From positions 658,838-722,837 of the forward strand of contig NZ_JADCLL010000002.1 in assembly GCF_015070375.1 (NCBI RefSeq): a stretch of 64,000 nucleotides of DNA, in the 5' to 3' direction. The DNA comes from Nocardioides kribbensis. Its GTDB lineage: Bacteria > Actinomycetota > Actinomycetes > Propionibacteriales > Nocardioidaceae. The notes below the pieces were generated by a model. The model was not told the origin of the DNA. It saw only the letters and a program-made list of their open reading frames with translations, and did not search any database. The position numbers and the translations under genes are program-made. Positions 52,317 through 60,020 of this stretch are shown piece after piece; position 1 is the stretch's first letter, and the number at the start of each line of letters is the position of its first letter.

Positions 52317-53651
52317 TCACGAGGAGCTCGAGGGCAGCGAGGAGATCTGGCCGGCCAGCCAGCTGGACTGGCTGCTCATCTGGCCCAGCGCGGTCTCGAG
52401 GGCGGTGAACTGGCGCTGGAGCGTCGTGCGCCGCAGCTCGAGGCGCGTGTCCCACGCCTCGATGCCGTCCTGGAGCCGCTCGATGCCGGTGCGGCGCCCC
52501 GTGATGGCCGCGGTCAGGGTGCCGGTGGTGCTGTTGCTGGCGCCCTTGGCGACGGTCGCGACCCGGGCGGCGAAGCCGTCGCCGGCGGTGGAGAAGCGCT
52601 CGGCGACCCCGGCCGGGTCGGCGGCGTAGGCCTGGGTGAAGGCGCTCTGGTCGAAGGTCAGGGTGCCGGTGCGAGACACCTGGATGCCGAGCGAGGCCAG
52701 CGAGGTGCCGTCGCTGGGGTAGACGGCGTTGAGCAGCGCCGAGCGCAGCGACCTGGCGGTCGCGTCCCCGGCCAGGGCGCCCGACTTCTTGGTGGCGCTG
52801 TCGTAGGACGTCTGGGCGTCGATGTCGGCCAGCAGCGAGTTCACGGTGTCGACCAGGTCCTTGACCGACGTCGCCAGCTTCGAGGTGTCGCGGGCCAGGG
52901 CGACCGAGGAGGTCGTGCCCGTGGTGGCCGCGGCGCCGAGGGTGAGCGTGACGCCGGGCAGCACGTCGGTGAAGGTGTTGGTCGTCGAGGTGACGACGAT
53001 GCCGGCGCCGAGGTCGATCGAGGCGTCGCTGCCGGCGCGCACCGTGGCGCCCCCGAGCAGGGCCGCGCCGTCGGAGCCGGTGAGCGTGAAGTCCTGCGCG
53101 GCGCCCGTGGCGGTCGACTCCACGAGCAGCTGGTAGGAGCCGTCGGCGACCTTGACCAGGCTCGCGGCGAGGCCGGTGGCGTTGGCGGGGTCGTTGATCG
53201 CCCGGGCCAGTCCCGACAGCGTGCCGTCGGTGGCCAGGTCGACGGGCGAGCCGTCGAAGCGGTCGAGGCGCACGCTCGTGGAGGCCCCGGTGACCTGGTC
53301 GGTCAGGGCGTGGGCCTGGGCGAAGCCGAGCTGGTGGCTGCGGGCCACCCCGGTGACGGTGACCGACAGCGAGGCCGGGCCGGCGCTGGCGCCGGCGGTC
53401 ACCGACACCGCGGCGTTGCTCGAGGTCGCGGTGAGCGGCGTCCAGGCGGACGGCTTCGCGAGGGCCTCGGCCTTGCTGGCCAGCAGCGCGACCTTGGTGT
53501 TGAGGGTCTGCAGCGTCGTCACCAGTGACTGCTCGCTGCTCACCTTCGCCTTCAGACGGGTCTGCGGCGCCGCCTCGAGCTGCATGAACTGGTCGACGAG
53601 TGTCGCTGTGTCGAGGCCCGAGGCCAGGCCGCTGATGCTGCTGGTGGCCAT
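52317..53651 (-). CDS. fliD: Flagellar filament cap protein FliD
   Basis: A 444-aa hook-associated protein 2. N-terminal ISGLASGLDTATLVDQFMQL, and C-terminal D0/D1 helices with GIERLQDGIEAWDTRLELRR and TTLQRQFTALETALGQMSSQ. It caps the growing filament and inserts flagellin. GGAGGTCCG precedes the ATG. Separated from fliC by the poly-G/poly-C tract, so its transcription could depend on read-through from fliC. Confidence 0.95.
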   Translation of the reverse strand: MATSSISGLASGLDTATLVDQFMQLEAAPQTRLKAKVSSEQSLVTTLQTLNTKVALLASKAEALAKPSAWTPLTATSSNAAVSVTAGASAGPASLSVTVTGVARSHQLGFAQAHALTDQVTGASTSVRLDRFDGSPVDLATDGTLSGLARAINDPANATGLAASLVKVADGSYQLLVESTATGAAQDFTLTGSDGAALLGGATVRAGSDASIDLGAGIVVTSTTNTFTDVLPGVTLTLGAAATTGTTSSVALARDTSKLATSVKDLVDTVNSLLADIDAQTSYDSATKKSGALAGDATARSLRSALLNAVYPSDGTSLASLGIQVSRTGTLTFDQSAFTQAYAADPAGVAERFSTAGDGFAARVATVAKGASNSTTGTLTAAITGRRTGIERLQDGIEAWDTRLELRRTTLQRQFTALETALGQMSSQSSWLAGQISSLPSSSS

Positions 53652-53712
53652 CGGACCTCCTCGGGTCGGTGCGGGTGCCTCGGGTGTGTCGGGTGGTGCG
53701 GTGCCGGGGGCC

Positions 53713-53750
53713 GGGGGGGGGGGGGGGGGGGGGGGCCCCCCCCCCCCCCC
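53713..53750. repeat. G23C15 homopolymer tract between fliC and fliD
   Basis: Twenty-three G in a row (53713-53735) are followed directly by fifteen C (53736-53750). As RNA or single-stranded DNA it could form a perfect 15-bp G:C hairpin on either strand. Such a sequence is extremely hard to sequence and may be an assembly artefact. If real, it would strongly affect transcription between fliC and fliD and be prone to length change. Confidence 0.9.
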
Positions 53751-53764
53751 GCCCGTCCGGATGA

Positions 53765-53781
53765 GCGGGCGCTCAGCCCGC
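53765..53781 (-). terminator. Terminator hairpin after fliC
   Basis: GCGGGC and GCCCGC form a perfect 6-bp stem with a 5-nt loop, 16 nt beyond the fliC stop. It would limit read-through from the very active flagellin gene into fliD. Confidence 0.45.
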
Positions 53782-53797
53782 GGGTGGTGCGGGTGCG

Positions 53798-54913
53798 TCA
53801 GCCGCGCAGCAGGCTGAGCACGCCCTGGGGGGCCGAGTTGGCCTGGGCGAGCATCGCCGTGCCGGCCTGGGAGAGGATCTGCGAGCGGGTGAAGCTCATC
53901 ATCTCCTGGGCCATGTCGGTGTCGCGGATGCGGCTCTCGGAGGCCGACAGGTTCTCGACGGCCACGTTGAGGTTGTTGATGGTGTGCTCGAAGCGGTTCT
54001 GCACGGCACCGAGGTTGGCGCGGGCCTCCGAGATCGACTTGATCTGCTGGTCGATCACGCCGATGGCGCTCTGGGCCGCGGTGTGCGACCCGAAGCCGAT
54101 GGCGGCCGAGGTGGCGGTGGTGGTGTCGAAGCCGGCACCGTCGCTGGACACGTCGACCGTGCCGCCGGCCTTGGAGACGACCTCGAGCTGACCCTGACCG
54201 TTCACCGACGCGGAGAAGTTGTCGGTGAAGGTGGAGTCGGCGTTGAGGGTGTCGACCAGCTCGCCCAGCGACGCGGGCACGGCCGCGGTGGTGAGGTTGT
54301 AGGTCGTGGTGCCGTTGGTGACGGTCACGACGTCGCCGGCGGTGATGTCGGAGACGTTGACGTTGTTGGTGCCCTTGGAGACCGACCCGAGGGCGGTGGC
54401 CACGGCGGAGACGTCGGCGGAGTTGAAGTCGACCGCGATCCGGCTGTCGGCACCGGTGCCCGCGCCGACCTGGAAGCTCATCGTGCCGGCGCTGCCGTCG
54501 AGCAGGTTCTTGCCGTTGAAGTTGGTCGAGTCGGCGATCCGGGTCAGCTCCGACTGGAGCTGCGTGGCCTCGGTGGCGATCGCGGTGCGAGCGTCGGCCG
54601 AGTTGGTGTCGTTGGCGCCCTGGACGGCCAGGTCGCGCATGCGCTGGAGGATCGAGTGGACCTCGTTGAGCGCGCCCTCAGCGGTCTGCACGACCGAGAT
54701 GCCGTCCTGCGCGTTGCGCACGGCGACCTTGAGGCCACCGGTCTGGGCGCGCAGGCCCTCCGAGATCGCGAGGCCGGCGGCGTCGTCGGCGGCGCGGTTG
54801 ATGCGGAAGCCGCTGGACAGCTTCTCCAGGGACTTGGACATCTGGCCCTGGGTGACCGACAGGTTGCGGTACGAGTTGAAGGCGTCGGTGTTGGTGTTGA
54901 TGCGAAGACTCAT
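53798..54913 (-). CDS. fliC: Flagellin
   Basis: A 371-aa flagellin. N-terminal D0/D1: MSLRINTNTDAFNSYRNLSV, LEKLSSGFRINRAADDAAGL, LQRMRDLAVQGANDTNS; C-terminal D1/D0: RANLGAVQNRFEHTINNLNV and SQAGTAMLAQANSAPQGVLS. The variable middle (about 175-265, Thr/Ala/Asp-rich) is short. The leader is about 50 nt and carries AGGAGGGA at the right spacing. Controlled by its own sigma-28 promoter and, probably, by CsrA. It is the only flagellin gene in the window. Confidence 0.97.
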   Translation of the reverse strand: MSLRINTNTDAFNSYRNLSVTQGQMSKSLEKLSSGFRINRAADDAAGLAISEGLRAQTGGLKVAVRNAQDGISVVQTAEGALNEVHSILQRMRDLAVQGANDTNSADARTAIATEATQLQSELTRIADSTNFNGKNLLDGSAGTMSFQVGAGTGADSRIAVDFNSADVSAVATALGSVSKGTNNVNVSDITAGDVVTVTNGTTTYNLTTAAVPASLGELVDTLNADSTFTDNFSASVNGQGQLEVVSKAGGTVDVSSDGAGFDTTTATSAAIGFGSHTAAQSAIGVIDQQIKSISEARANLGAVQNRFEHTINNLNVAVENLSASESRIRDTDMAQEMMSFTRSQILSQAGTAMLAQANSAPQGVLSLLRG

Positions 54914-54919
54914 GATGGG

Positions 54920-54960
54920 TCCCTCCTGGGTGTCGAGTCGTGGAGCCCGTCCATGGGCTC
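54920..54960 (-). promoter_or_regulatory. Predicted CsrA-binding leader of the flagellin mRNA
   Basis: On the minus strand GAGCCC-AUGGAC-GGGCUC (54960 to 54943) forms a perfect 6-bp hairpin with a GGA in its 6-nt loop; 15 nt later CCAGGAGGGACC (around 54919-54930) gives a second GGA inside the Shine-Dalgarno. Two GGA sites, one in a hairpin loop and one on the ribosome site, is the layout by which CsrA represses flagellin translation in Bacillus subtilis hag. csrA and fliW are encoded 5 kb away. Confidence 0.6.
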
Positions 54961-54969
54961 ACGGGGTGC

Positions 54970-54997
54970 TGATCGGCCCGGACGGTCCGGGCCTGAG
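54970..54997 (-). promoter_or_regulatory. Sigma-28 (FliA) promoter of fliC
   Basis: On the minus strand CTCAG (54993-54997) - 15 nt - GCCGATCA (54970-54977), a full match to the consensus. Unlike the chemotaxis genes the start codon is far (about 57 nt) from the -10 box. Confidence 0.8.
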
Positions 54998-55122
54998 CGG
55001 TTCGCCGATCTTTTTCGGCGGGTCGGTGGGGGCGCACCGCGAGGCCGCCGGCTCCGTCGTACGACGGGACGGCGCGGATCGACGCGGGCCGGTGCCGGCC
55101 GGGCCGGCCGGGAGCGCAGGGC

Positions 55123-56025
55123 TCAGGCGGTGCCGCTGAGCCGGGCGGTGACGCGGGCCGGCTGGCGGGTGGCGGCGTGGCGGGCGGCGACGGCCTGGAA
55201 GTAGGCGGCGCGGCGCTGGGCGGCGCAGCCGTCGGGGCGCGGGTGGGGCGTGACCAGCTCGGGGTCGAGGGCGCTGTTGAGGGCGTCGCGCAGCAGCACG
55301 AGGGCCTCGGCGCGGATCTGGGAGACCCGCGACTCGGTGACGCCGAGGGTCTCGGCGATCTCGGCCATGGGCCGCTCGGCGAGGAAGTACTCGCGCACGA
55401 CGACCTGGAGCCGCTCGGGCAGCTCCTCGATGGCCTCGGCGAGGTAGTCCAGGCGCTCCTGGTGCTCGACCGCGGCCTCGGGGGAGGGGGAGGTGCTGAC
55501 GAGCATCTCCTCGTAGGGGGTCTCGCTGCCGCCCTGGAGGGAGAGGACGTTGGCGCGGGCGACGTCGCCGTCGTTGCTCTCGACCTCGGCCAGGGTCAGG
55601 CCCAGGGAGGCGGCGACCTCGGCGTTGTCGGGCACGCGGCCGAGGGTGGCGGCCAGGCGGGTGCGGGCCTGGTCGAGGTCGCGACCGCGGCGGCGCACCG
55701 AGCGCGAGGCCCAGTCGATCTGGCGCAGCTCGTCGAGGATCGCTCCGCGCACGCGGCTCGCGGCGTAGCGCGTGAAGGGGACGCCGCGGTCGGCCTCGAA
55801 GGCGTGGGCGGCCTTGACGAGCGCGGTGAGGCCGGCGGAGTGGAGGTCGTCGCGGTTGACGTGGCTCGGCACCCGGCTCATGGTCTCGCGGACGATGTGG
55901 CCGACGAGCCCCATGTGGTCGACGATCATCTGCTCGGAGTCGGCGGTGCCCGTGGGCGTGTCGAGACCGTGGAGCGCCTGCTCCTGGTCGACGGACCGGT
56001 CCTGCGTGTGGTCGTGAGTGCTCAC
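55123..56025 (-). CDS. fliA: RNA polymerase sigma factor FliA (sigma-28 / WhiG family)
   Basis: A 300-aa group 3 sigma factor. Region 2: IVDHMGLVGHIVRETMSRVP, DLHSAGLTALVKAAHAFEAD, GVPFTRYAASRVRGAILDEL, RQIDWASRSVRRR; region 3 LAATLGRVPDNAEVAASLGL; region 4 PERLQVVVREYFLAERPMAE and ETLGVTESRVSQIRAEAL. It should recognise the CTCAG-N15-GCCGAT sites of this island. The C-terminus has ~45 extra residues. The frame opens to 56175, but the GTG with GAGGGGGGAA upstream gives the normal N-terminus. No flgM is in the window. Confidence 0.94.
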   Translation of the reverse strand: MSTHDHTQDRSVDQEQALHGLDTPTGTADSEQMIVDHMGLVGHIVRETMSRVPSHVNRDDLHSAGLTALVKAAHAFEADRGVPFTRYAASRVRGAILDELRQIDWASRSVRRRGRDLDQARTRLAATLGRVPDNAEVAASLGLTLAEVESNDGDVARANVLSLQGGSETPYEEMLVSTSPSPEAAVEHQERLDYLAEAIEELPERLQVVVREYFLAERPMAEIAETLGVTESRVSQIRAEALVLLRDALNSALDPELVTPHPRPDGCAAQRRAAYFQAVAARHAATRQPARVTARLSGTA

Positions 56026-56200
56026 GGTGTTCCCCCCTCGTCCTGCGGCGCGCGCCCTCCCTGACGTGCGACGGCTCGAACCCTGCCGTCCCGGGGACGG
56101 GTCTGAAAGGCGATCCGGCACGAATGACCCGAGGGGGCTATACCGGGTCGCCGATCGACTGAGGTAGGGACTCATCCGTCCGGTTGGTCCCGTCGTTCCG

Positions 56201-56228
56201 CTCAGGTGGTCGCCGCCTGCGCCGATCT
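56201..56228 (+). promoter_or_regulatory. Sigma-28 (FliA) promoter of flgN-flgK-flgL-fliW
   Basis: CTCAG (56201-56205) - 15 nt - GCCGATCT (56221-56228). Divergent from fliA over a 263-bp gap. The leader to the flgN start is about 55 nt. Confidence 0.78.
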
Positions 56229-56288
56229 GCTCCGTCGACGAGGCACGACCACCCCGGTCGGGCCCGCACGGTGCCGGGAGGCGATGAC

Positions 56289-56777
56289 GTGGTCGACGCG
56301 GTGGAGAGACTCTCCCTCACGCTGTGGCGCGAGCGTGAGCTGCTCGACACGCTGCTCTACCGCCTCGAGGTGGAGCAGCTGGTCCTGGCGAGCGGGCGCA
56401 CGGCGTGGCTGATGCGGGCCGCCCGCGAGGTCGAGGCGACGCTGCAGGTGCTGCGCGAGACCGAGGTGCTGCGCGCGGTCGCCGCCGACGAGGCCGCGGC
56501 CCAGGTCGGCTGCCCCGACAACCCCTCACTCAAGGCGCTGGCCGAGGCCACCCACGAGCCGTGGCGCACGATCCTGCTCGACCACCGCGAGGCCTTCGTC
56601 TCGGTGACCCGCCAGGTCACCGAGCTGGCCGACTCCAACCGCGACCTCATCACCAGCGGCTACCGCGCCGCCCGGGAGACGCTGCTCTCCCTCGACGACT
56701 CCACCCACAGCTACACCCCGGCCGGCGCCGCCGTCGCGGCGAGCGGCACGGCGCGCCTGGTCGACCGGAGCATCTGA
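56289..56777 (+). CDS. flgN: FlgN-like chaperone of hook-associated proteins
   Basis: A 162-aa helical protein directly before flgK. Segments LSLTLWRERELLDTLLYRLE, VEQLVLASGRTAWLMRAARE and TRQVTELADSNRDLITSGYR resemble the FlgN family, which escorts FlgK and FlgL to the export gate. The GTG start has GGGAGG (56276-56281) 7 nt upstream and lies downstream of the promoter; the in-frame start at 56184 would precede it. Family similarity is moderate; position is a strong argument. Confidence 0.85.
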   Translation: MVDAVERLSLTLWRERELLDTLLYRLEVEQLVLASGRTAWLMRAAREVEATLQVLRETEVLRAVAADEAAAQVGCPDNPSLKALAEATHEPWRTILLDHREAFVSVTRQVTELADSNRDLITSGYRAARETLLSLDDSTHSYTPAGAAVAASGTARLVDRSI

Positions 56778-56778
56778 C

Positions 56779-58194
56779 GTGAGCGGCTCGTTGTCCTCCC
56801 TCAACACCGCCCTCACGGCGCTGCGCTACCAGCGCGTCGCCCTCGACGTCGCCAGCAACAACGTCGCCAACGCCACCACCGAGGGCTACACGCGGCGCCG
56901 CGTCGTCGGCGAGACCATCGGCAGCGCGTCCGTGCCGGCGCTCTGGTCGCGCTACGAGGGCGCCTCGGGCAGCGTCGGCGCGGGCGTGACGACCCGCTCG
57001 GTCGACCGCATGACCGACGACCTCCTCGACGCGCGCTCGCGCCGGGAGAACGCCAACCAGTCCTACCTCGACGTGCGCTCGGCCACCCTCCAGCGCGTCG
57101 AGAGCGGCATCGGCGAGCCCGGCGACTCCGGGGTCTCGGCCGCGCTGACCTCCTTCCGCAGCAGCTGGCACGACCTGGCCAACGACCCCGGCAGCGCGGC
57201 GGCCCGCGAGGTCGTGCTGGCCCGCGCCACGGCGCTGGTCGACTCCGTGCACGCCCAGGCCCGCCAGGTCTCCGACGAGCAGGCCGACCAGCGGGTGCGT
57301 CTCCAGGGGGTCGTCGCCGACGTCAACACCACAGCCACCGAGCTCGCCGCCACCAACCGTGCCCTCGCCGCCGCCTCCCTCGACGGCGTGGACACCTCCG
57401 ACCTGGCCGACCAGCGCGACGCCCTGGCCCTGCGCCTGGCCTCGCTCACCGGCGGCACCGCGAGCCCGCGCAGCGACGGCGGCTTCGACGTCTCCCTCGG
57501 TGGCGTGCCGCTGGTGGAGGGCGGCACGGCCCACACCCTGCAGATCGCCAGCGGCGTCACGGCCGGCGGCGGCGACGACGGCCAGCCGGTCACCTTCTCG
57601 ATCACCACCGGCGGGGCCGCGCCGACCACCACGGCGGTGCCGGCCGGCCTCAAGGGCGAGACCGGCGCGGTGGCCGACCTGCTGACCACCACCCTGCCGG
57701 CCTACGCCGCCGGGCTCGGCGCGGTCGTGGCCACGCTGGCCGGCGAGGTCAACGCGCTGCACCAGGCCGGCTACGACCAGGGCGGCGCCGCGGGCGGGCC
57801 GTTCTTCTCCTTCGACCCCGCCGACCCGGCCGGCAGCCTGGCCGTCGCGGTCACCTCCGCCTCGGGCGTCGCCGCCTCGGCGGCCGCGGGTGGTGGGCTC
57901 GACGGCACCCAAGCCGACCGGCTCGCCACCGCCGGCGCCGCCGAGGGCGCCTACGCGCGCCTGGTCACCGGCTTCGGCACCGAGGTCGCCTCGGTGCAGC
58001 GGCTCGCCACCACCCAGCAGCTGCTCACCGCACAGGTCGACTCCGCCCGGGAGCAGCTCTCGGGCGTCAACCTCGACGAGGAGATGGTCTCCATGCTCTC
58101 GGCCCAGCGTTCCTACGAGGCGGCGGCCCGCGTGATGACCGTCGTCGACTCGGTGCTCGACACGCTGATCAACCGCACCGGGCTGCTGCGCTGA
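56779..58194 (+). CDS. flgK: Hook-filament junction protein FlgK
   Basis: A 471-aa hook-associated protein 1. N-terminal rod/hook motif LSSLNTALTALRYQRVALDV, ASNNVANATTEGYTRRRVVG; characteristic LADQRDALALRLASLTGG; C-terminal GVNLDEEMVSMLSAQRSYEA and VMTVVDSVLDTLINRTG. GTG start one base after the flgN stop; the last base is shared with flgL. Confidence 0.96.
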   Translation: MSGSLSSLNTALTALRYQRVALDVASNNVANATTEGYTRRRVVGETIGSASVPALWSRYEGASGSVGAGVTTRSVDRMTDDLLDARSRRENANQSYLDVRSATLQRVESGIGEPGDSGVSAALTSFRSSWHDLANDPGSAAAREVVLARATALVDSVHAQARQVSDEQADQRVRLQGVVADVNTTATELAATNRALAAASLDGVDTSDLADQRDALALRLASLTGGTASPRSDGGFDVSLGGVPLVEGGTAHTLQIASGVTAGGGDDGQPVTFSITTGGAAPTTTAVPAGLKGETGAVADLLTTTLPAYAAGLGAVVATLAGEVNALHQAGYDQGGAAGGPFFSFDPADPAGSLAVAVTSASGVAASAAAGGGLDGTQADRLATAGAAEGAYARLVTGFGTEVASVQRLATTQQLLTAQVDSAREQLSGVNLDEEMVSMLSAQRSYEAAARVMTVVDSVLDTLINRTGLLR

Positions 58195-59081
58195 TGGGCA
58201 TCTCGCGCGTCACCCAGTCGATGCTCGCCGACCGGTCGGTCGGCTCGCTGCAGGGCAGCCTGACCCGCCTGGCCAAGATCCAGGAGCAGCTGTCGACCGG
58301 CAAGGTCGTCAACCGCGCCTCCGACTCCCCGACCGCGGCCGGCGCCGCCATGCGCTTCCGCGGGTCGATCGCCGACCAGCAGCAGTACGTGCGCAACGCC
58401 GAGAACGGTCTCGGGTGGCTCAGCGCCGCCGACACCACCCTCTCCAGCGTCAGCGACTCCGTACGCCGCGCGCGCGAGCTCGCCCTCCAGGGCGTCTCGG
58501 CCAGCAGCAGCCCCACGGCCCGCGCGGCGCTGGCCGCCGAGGTCGACCAGCTGCGCGAGCAGGCCCTCGCCGACGCCAACACCGGCTACCTGGGCCGCCC
58601 CGTCTTCGGCGGGGTCACCGCGGGAGGCGCGGCCTACGACGCCACCGGCTCCTGGGTGGGCGCACCGGGCGCGGTCAACCGCACCGTCGGGGCCGGCGTG
58701 CAGGTGCGTGTCGACGTGCCCGGCCCGGACGTCTTCGGCGACGGGGCGACGTCGCTCTTCGCGGAGCTCGACGCCCTCTCGACCGCCCTCACCAGCGGCG
58801 ACGAGGCCGGCATGCGGGCGGGTCTCGACGCGCTCGCGACCCGCCTCACCACGGTCGCCACGGTGCAGGCCGGCGTCGGTGCGGCGTACAACCGCATCGA
58901 AGGGGCGGTGGAGTCGGCGAAGGGCCAGGTGGTGTCGCTGTCGGCGTCGCTGTCGGAGATCGAGAACACCGACCTGCCCAAGGCCATGGTCGACCTCAAG
59001 CTCCAGGAGGTCGCCTACCAGGCGGCGCTGGCCTCGACCTCGCGCGTCATGCAGCCGAGCCTCGTGGACTTCCTGCGATGA
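58194..59081 (+). CDS. flgL: Hook-filament junction protein FlgL
   Basis: A 295-aa hook-associated protein 3 of the flagellin superfamily: MGISRVTQSMLADRSVGSLQ, RLAKIQEQLSTGKVVNRASD, NGLGWLSAADTTLSSV, and the C-terminal NTDLPKAMVDLKLQEVAYQA. Overlaps fliW through ATGA. Confidence 0.96.
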   Translation: MGISRVTQSMLADRSVGSLQGSLTRLAKIQEQLSTGKVVNRASDSPTAAGAAMRFRGSIADQQQYVRNAENGLGWLSAADTTLSSVSDSVRRARELALQGVSASSSPTARAALAAEVDQLREQALADANTGYLGRPVFGGVTAGGAAYDATGSWVGAPGAVNRTVGAGVQVRVDVPGPDVFGDGATSLFAELDALSTALTSGDEAGMRAGLDALATRLTTVATVQAGVGAAYNRIEGAVESAKGQVVSLSASLSEIENTDLPKAMVDLKLQEVAYQAALASTSRVMQPSLVDFLR

Positions 59082-59590
59082 TCGCCACCGTCGCTCCGAC
59101 CCGATCCACGAGCCAGCCCGACACCCAGCCCGTCACCCAGCCCGTCACCCAGCCCGTCACCGTGAGGACCCCCATGCCCGAGGCGCCCGCACCCGACGCC
59201 GCGGTGCTCGACATCCCCGTGATCGAGCTCGTGCACCCGATGCCCGGGTTCCCCGACCGGCAGCGCTTCGCGCTGGTGCAGCTCGACGACGACGGGCTGC
59301 TGTGCGCGCTGCGCTCCCTCGACGACCCCGAGCTGCGCTTCCTGGTCGTGCCGCCGCAGGCGTTCTTCCCCGACTACGCCCCCGAGGTCGACGACGCGGT
59401 GGTGGCCGACCTCGCCATCGACGCGCCCGGCGACGTCCTCGTGCTGGCGGTGGTGACGCCGGCGCAGACCCTGGCCGGCACGACCGCCAACCTGCTCGCG
59501 CCGGTGCTGGTCAACACCGTCAACCGGCGTGCGTGCCAGGTGATCCTCGACGACACCTCGCTCTCGGTCAGCACCCCGCTCGTCGCGTGA
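59078..59590 (+). CDS. fliW: Flagellar assembly factor FliW (CsrA antagonist)
   Basis: A 170-aa protein. Core: IPVIELVHPMPGFPDRQRFA, LVQLDD, FLVVPPQAFFPDYAPEVDDA and VLAVVTPAQTLAGTTANLLA PVLVN-type end, typical of FliW, which binds flagellin and CsrA. The start used overlaps flgL; it adds ~30 residues with a TQPV repeat (DNA repeat cccgtcacccag). A second ATG at 59174 with GAGGA just upstream gives a 138-aa protein closer to normal length, so the true start is uncertain. Confidence 0.9.
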   Translation: MIATVAPTRSTSQPDTQPVTQPVTQPVTVRTPMPEAPAPDAAVLDIPVIELVHPMPGFPDRQRFALVQLDDDGLLCALRSLDDPELRFLVVPPQAFFPDYAPEVDDAVVADLAIDAPGDVLVLAVVTPAQTLAGTTANLLAPVLVNTVNRRACQVILDDTSLSVSTPLVA

Positions 59591-59666
59591 GCCGCGTGCG
59601 CGACGCCGCAGCCCGGGCCGAGGCGTCCTGCGGCCCGGCCCGCCCCGGTGCGGGTAGCGTGGCCTC

Positions 59667-59936
59667 ATGCTGGTCCTGAGCCGCCGCGTCGGCGAGAGCG
59701 TCGTCATCGGCGACGACGTGACCGTCACGATCCTCGAGGTCCGTGGCGACGTCGTCCGGGTCGGCATCGACGCGCCCCGCTCGGTGGCGGTCAACCGCGC
59801 CGAGCTGCTGGCCGAGCTCGAGTCGTCGAACCAGGCCGCCGCCTCGCCCAGCGAGGAGGCCGTCGCGTCCCTCGCGCAGGCCCTGCGCGGTCGGCCGGCC
59901 AACCCGCCCGGATCGGCGGCGCGCGAGCGCACCTGA
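59667..59936 (+). CDS. csrA: Carbon storage regulator CsrA
   Basis: An 89-aa RNA-binding protein. [40 protein letters not shown] and AVNRAEL cover the whole CsrA fold, with the RNA-contacting strand LVLSRR. The C-terminal ~25 residues are an added tail. The likely target is the fliC leader, with FliW as antagonist. The ATG follows TAGCGT (59655-59660) by 6 nt without a Shine-Dalgarno, so it appears to be a leaderless, housekeeping-promoter gene rather than part of the sigma-28 set. Confidence 0.95.
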   Translation: MLVLSRRVGESVVIGDDVTVTILEVRGDVVRVGIDAPRSVAVNRAELLAELESSNQAAASPSEEAVASLAQALRGRPANPPGSAARERT

Positions 59937-59985
59937 GCTGGTCCGGTCCACCCCGGCCCGCCGGCCCACGAGCACCGGACGACCG

Positions 59986-60013
59986 CTCAGTTCGCCCCCG
60001 GCCCCGCCGATGG
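59986..60013 (+). promoter_or_regulatory. Sigma-28 (FliA) promoter of cheA-cheW
   Basis: CTCAG (59986-59990) - 15 nt - GCCGATGG (60006-60013), a full match, ending 7 nt before the cheA ATG. Confidence 0.8.
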
Positions 60014-60020
60014 GGCGGTC

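Noticed and set aside
56136..56163. A sigma-28 promoter for fliA itself: CTCAG followed after 15 bp by GTATAGCC on the minus strand.
   Set aside because: The -35 half fits but the -10 half lacks GCCGAT; it may be a vegetative TATAGC box or chance. Not counted among the nine sites.
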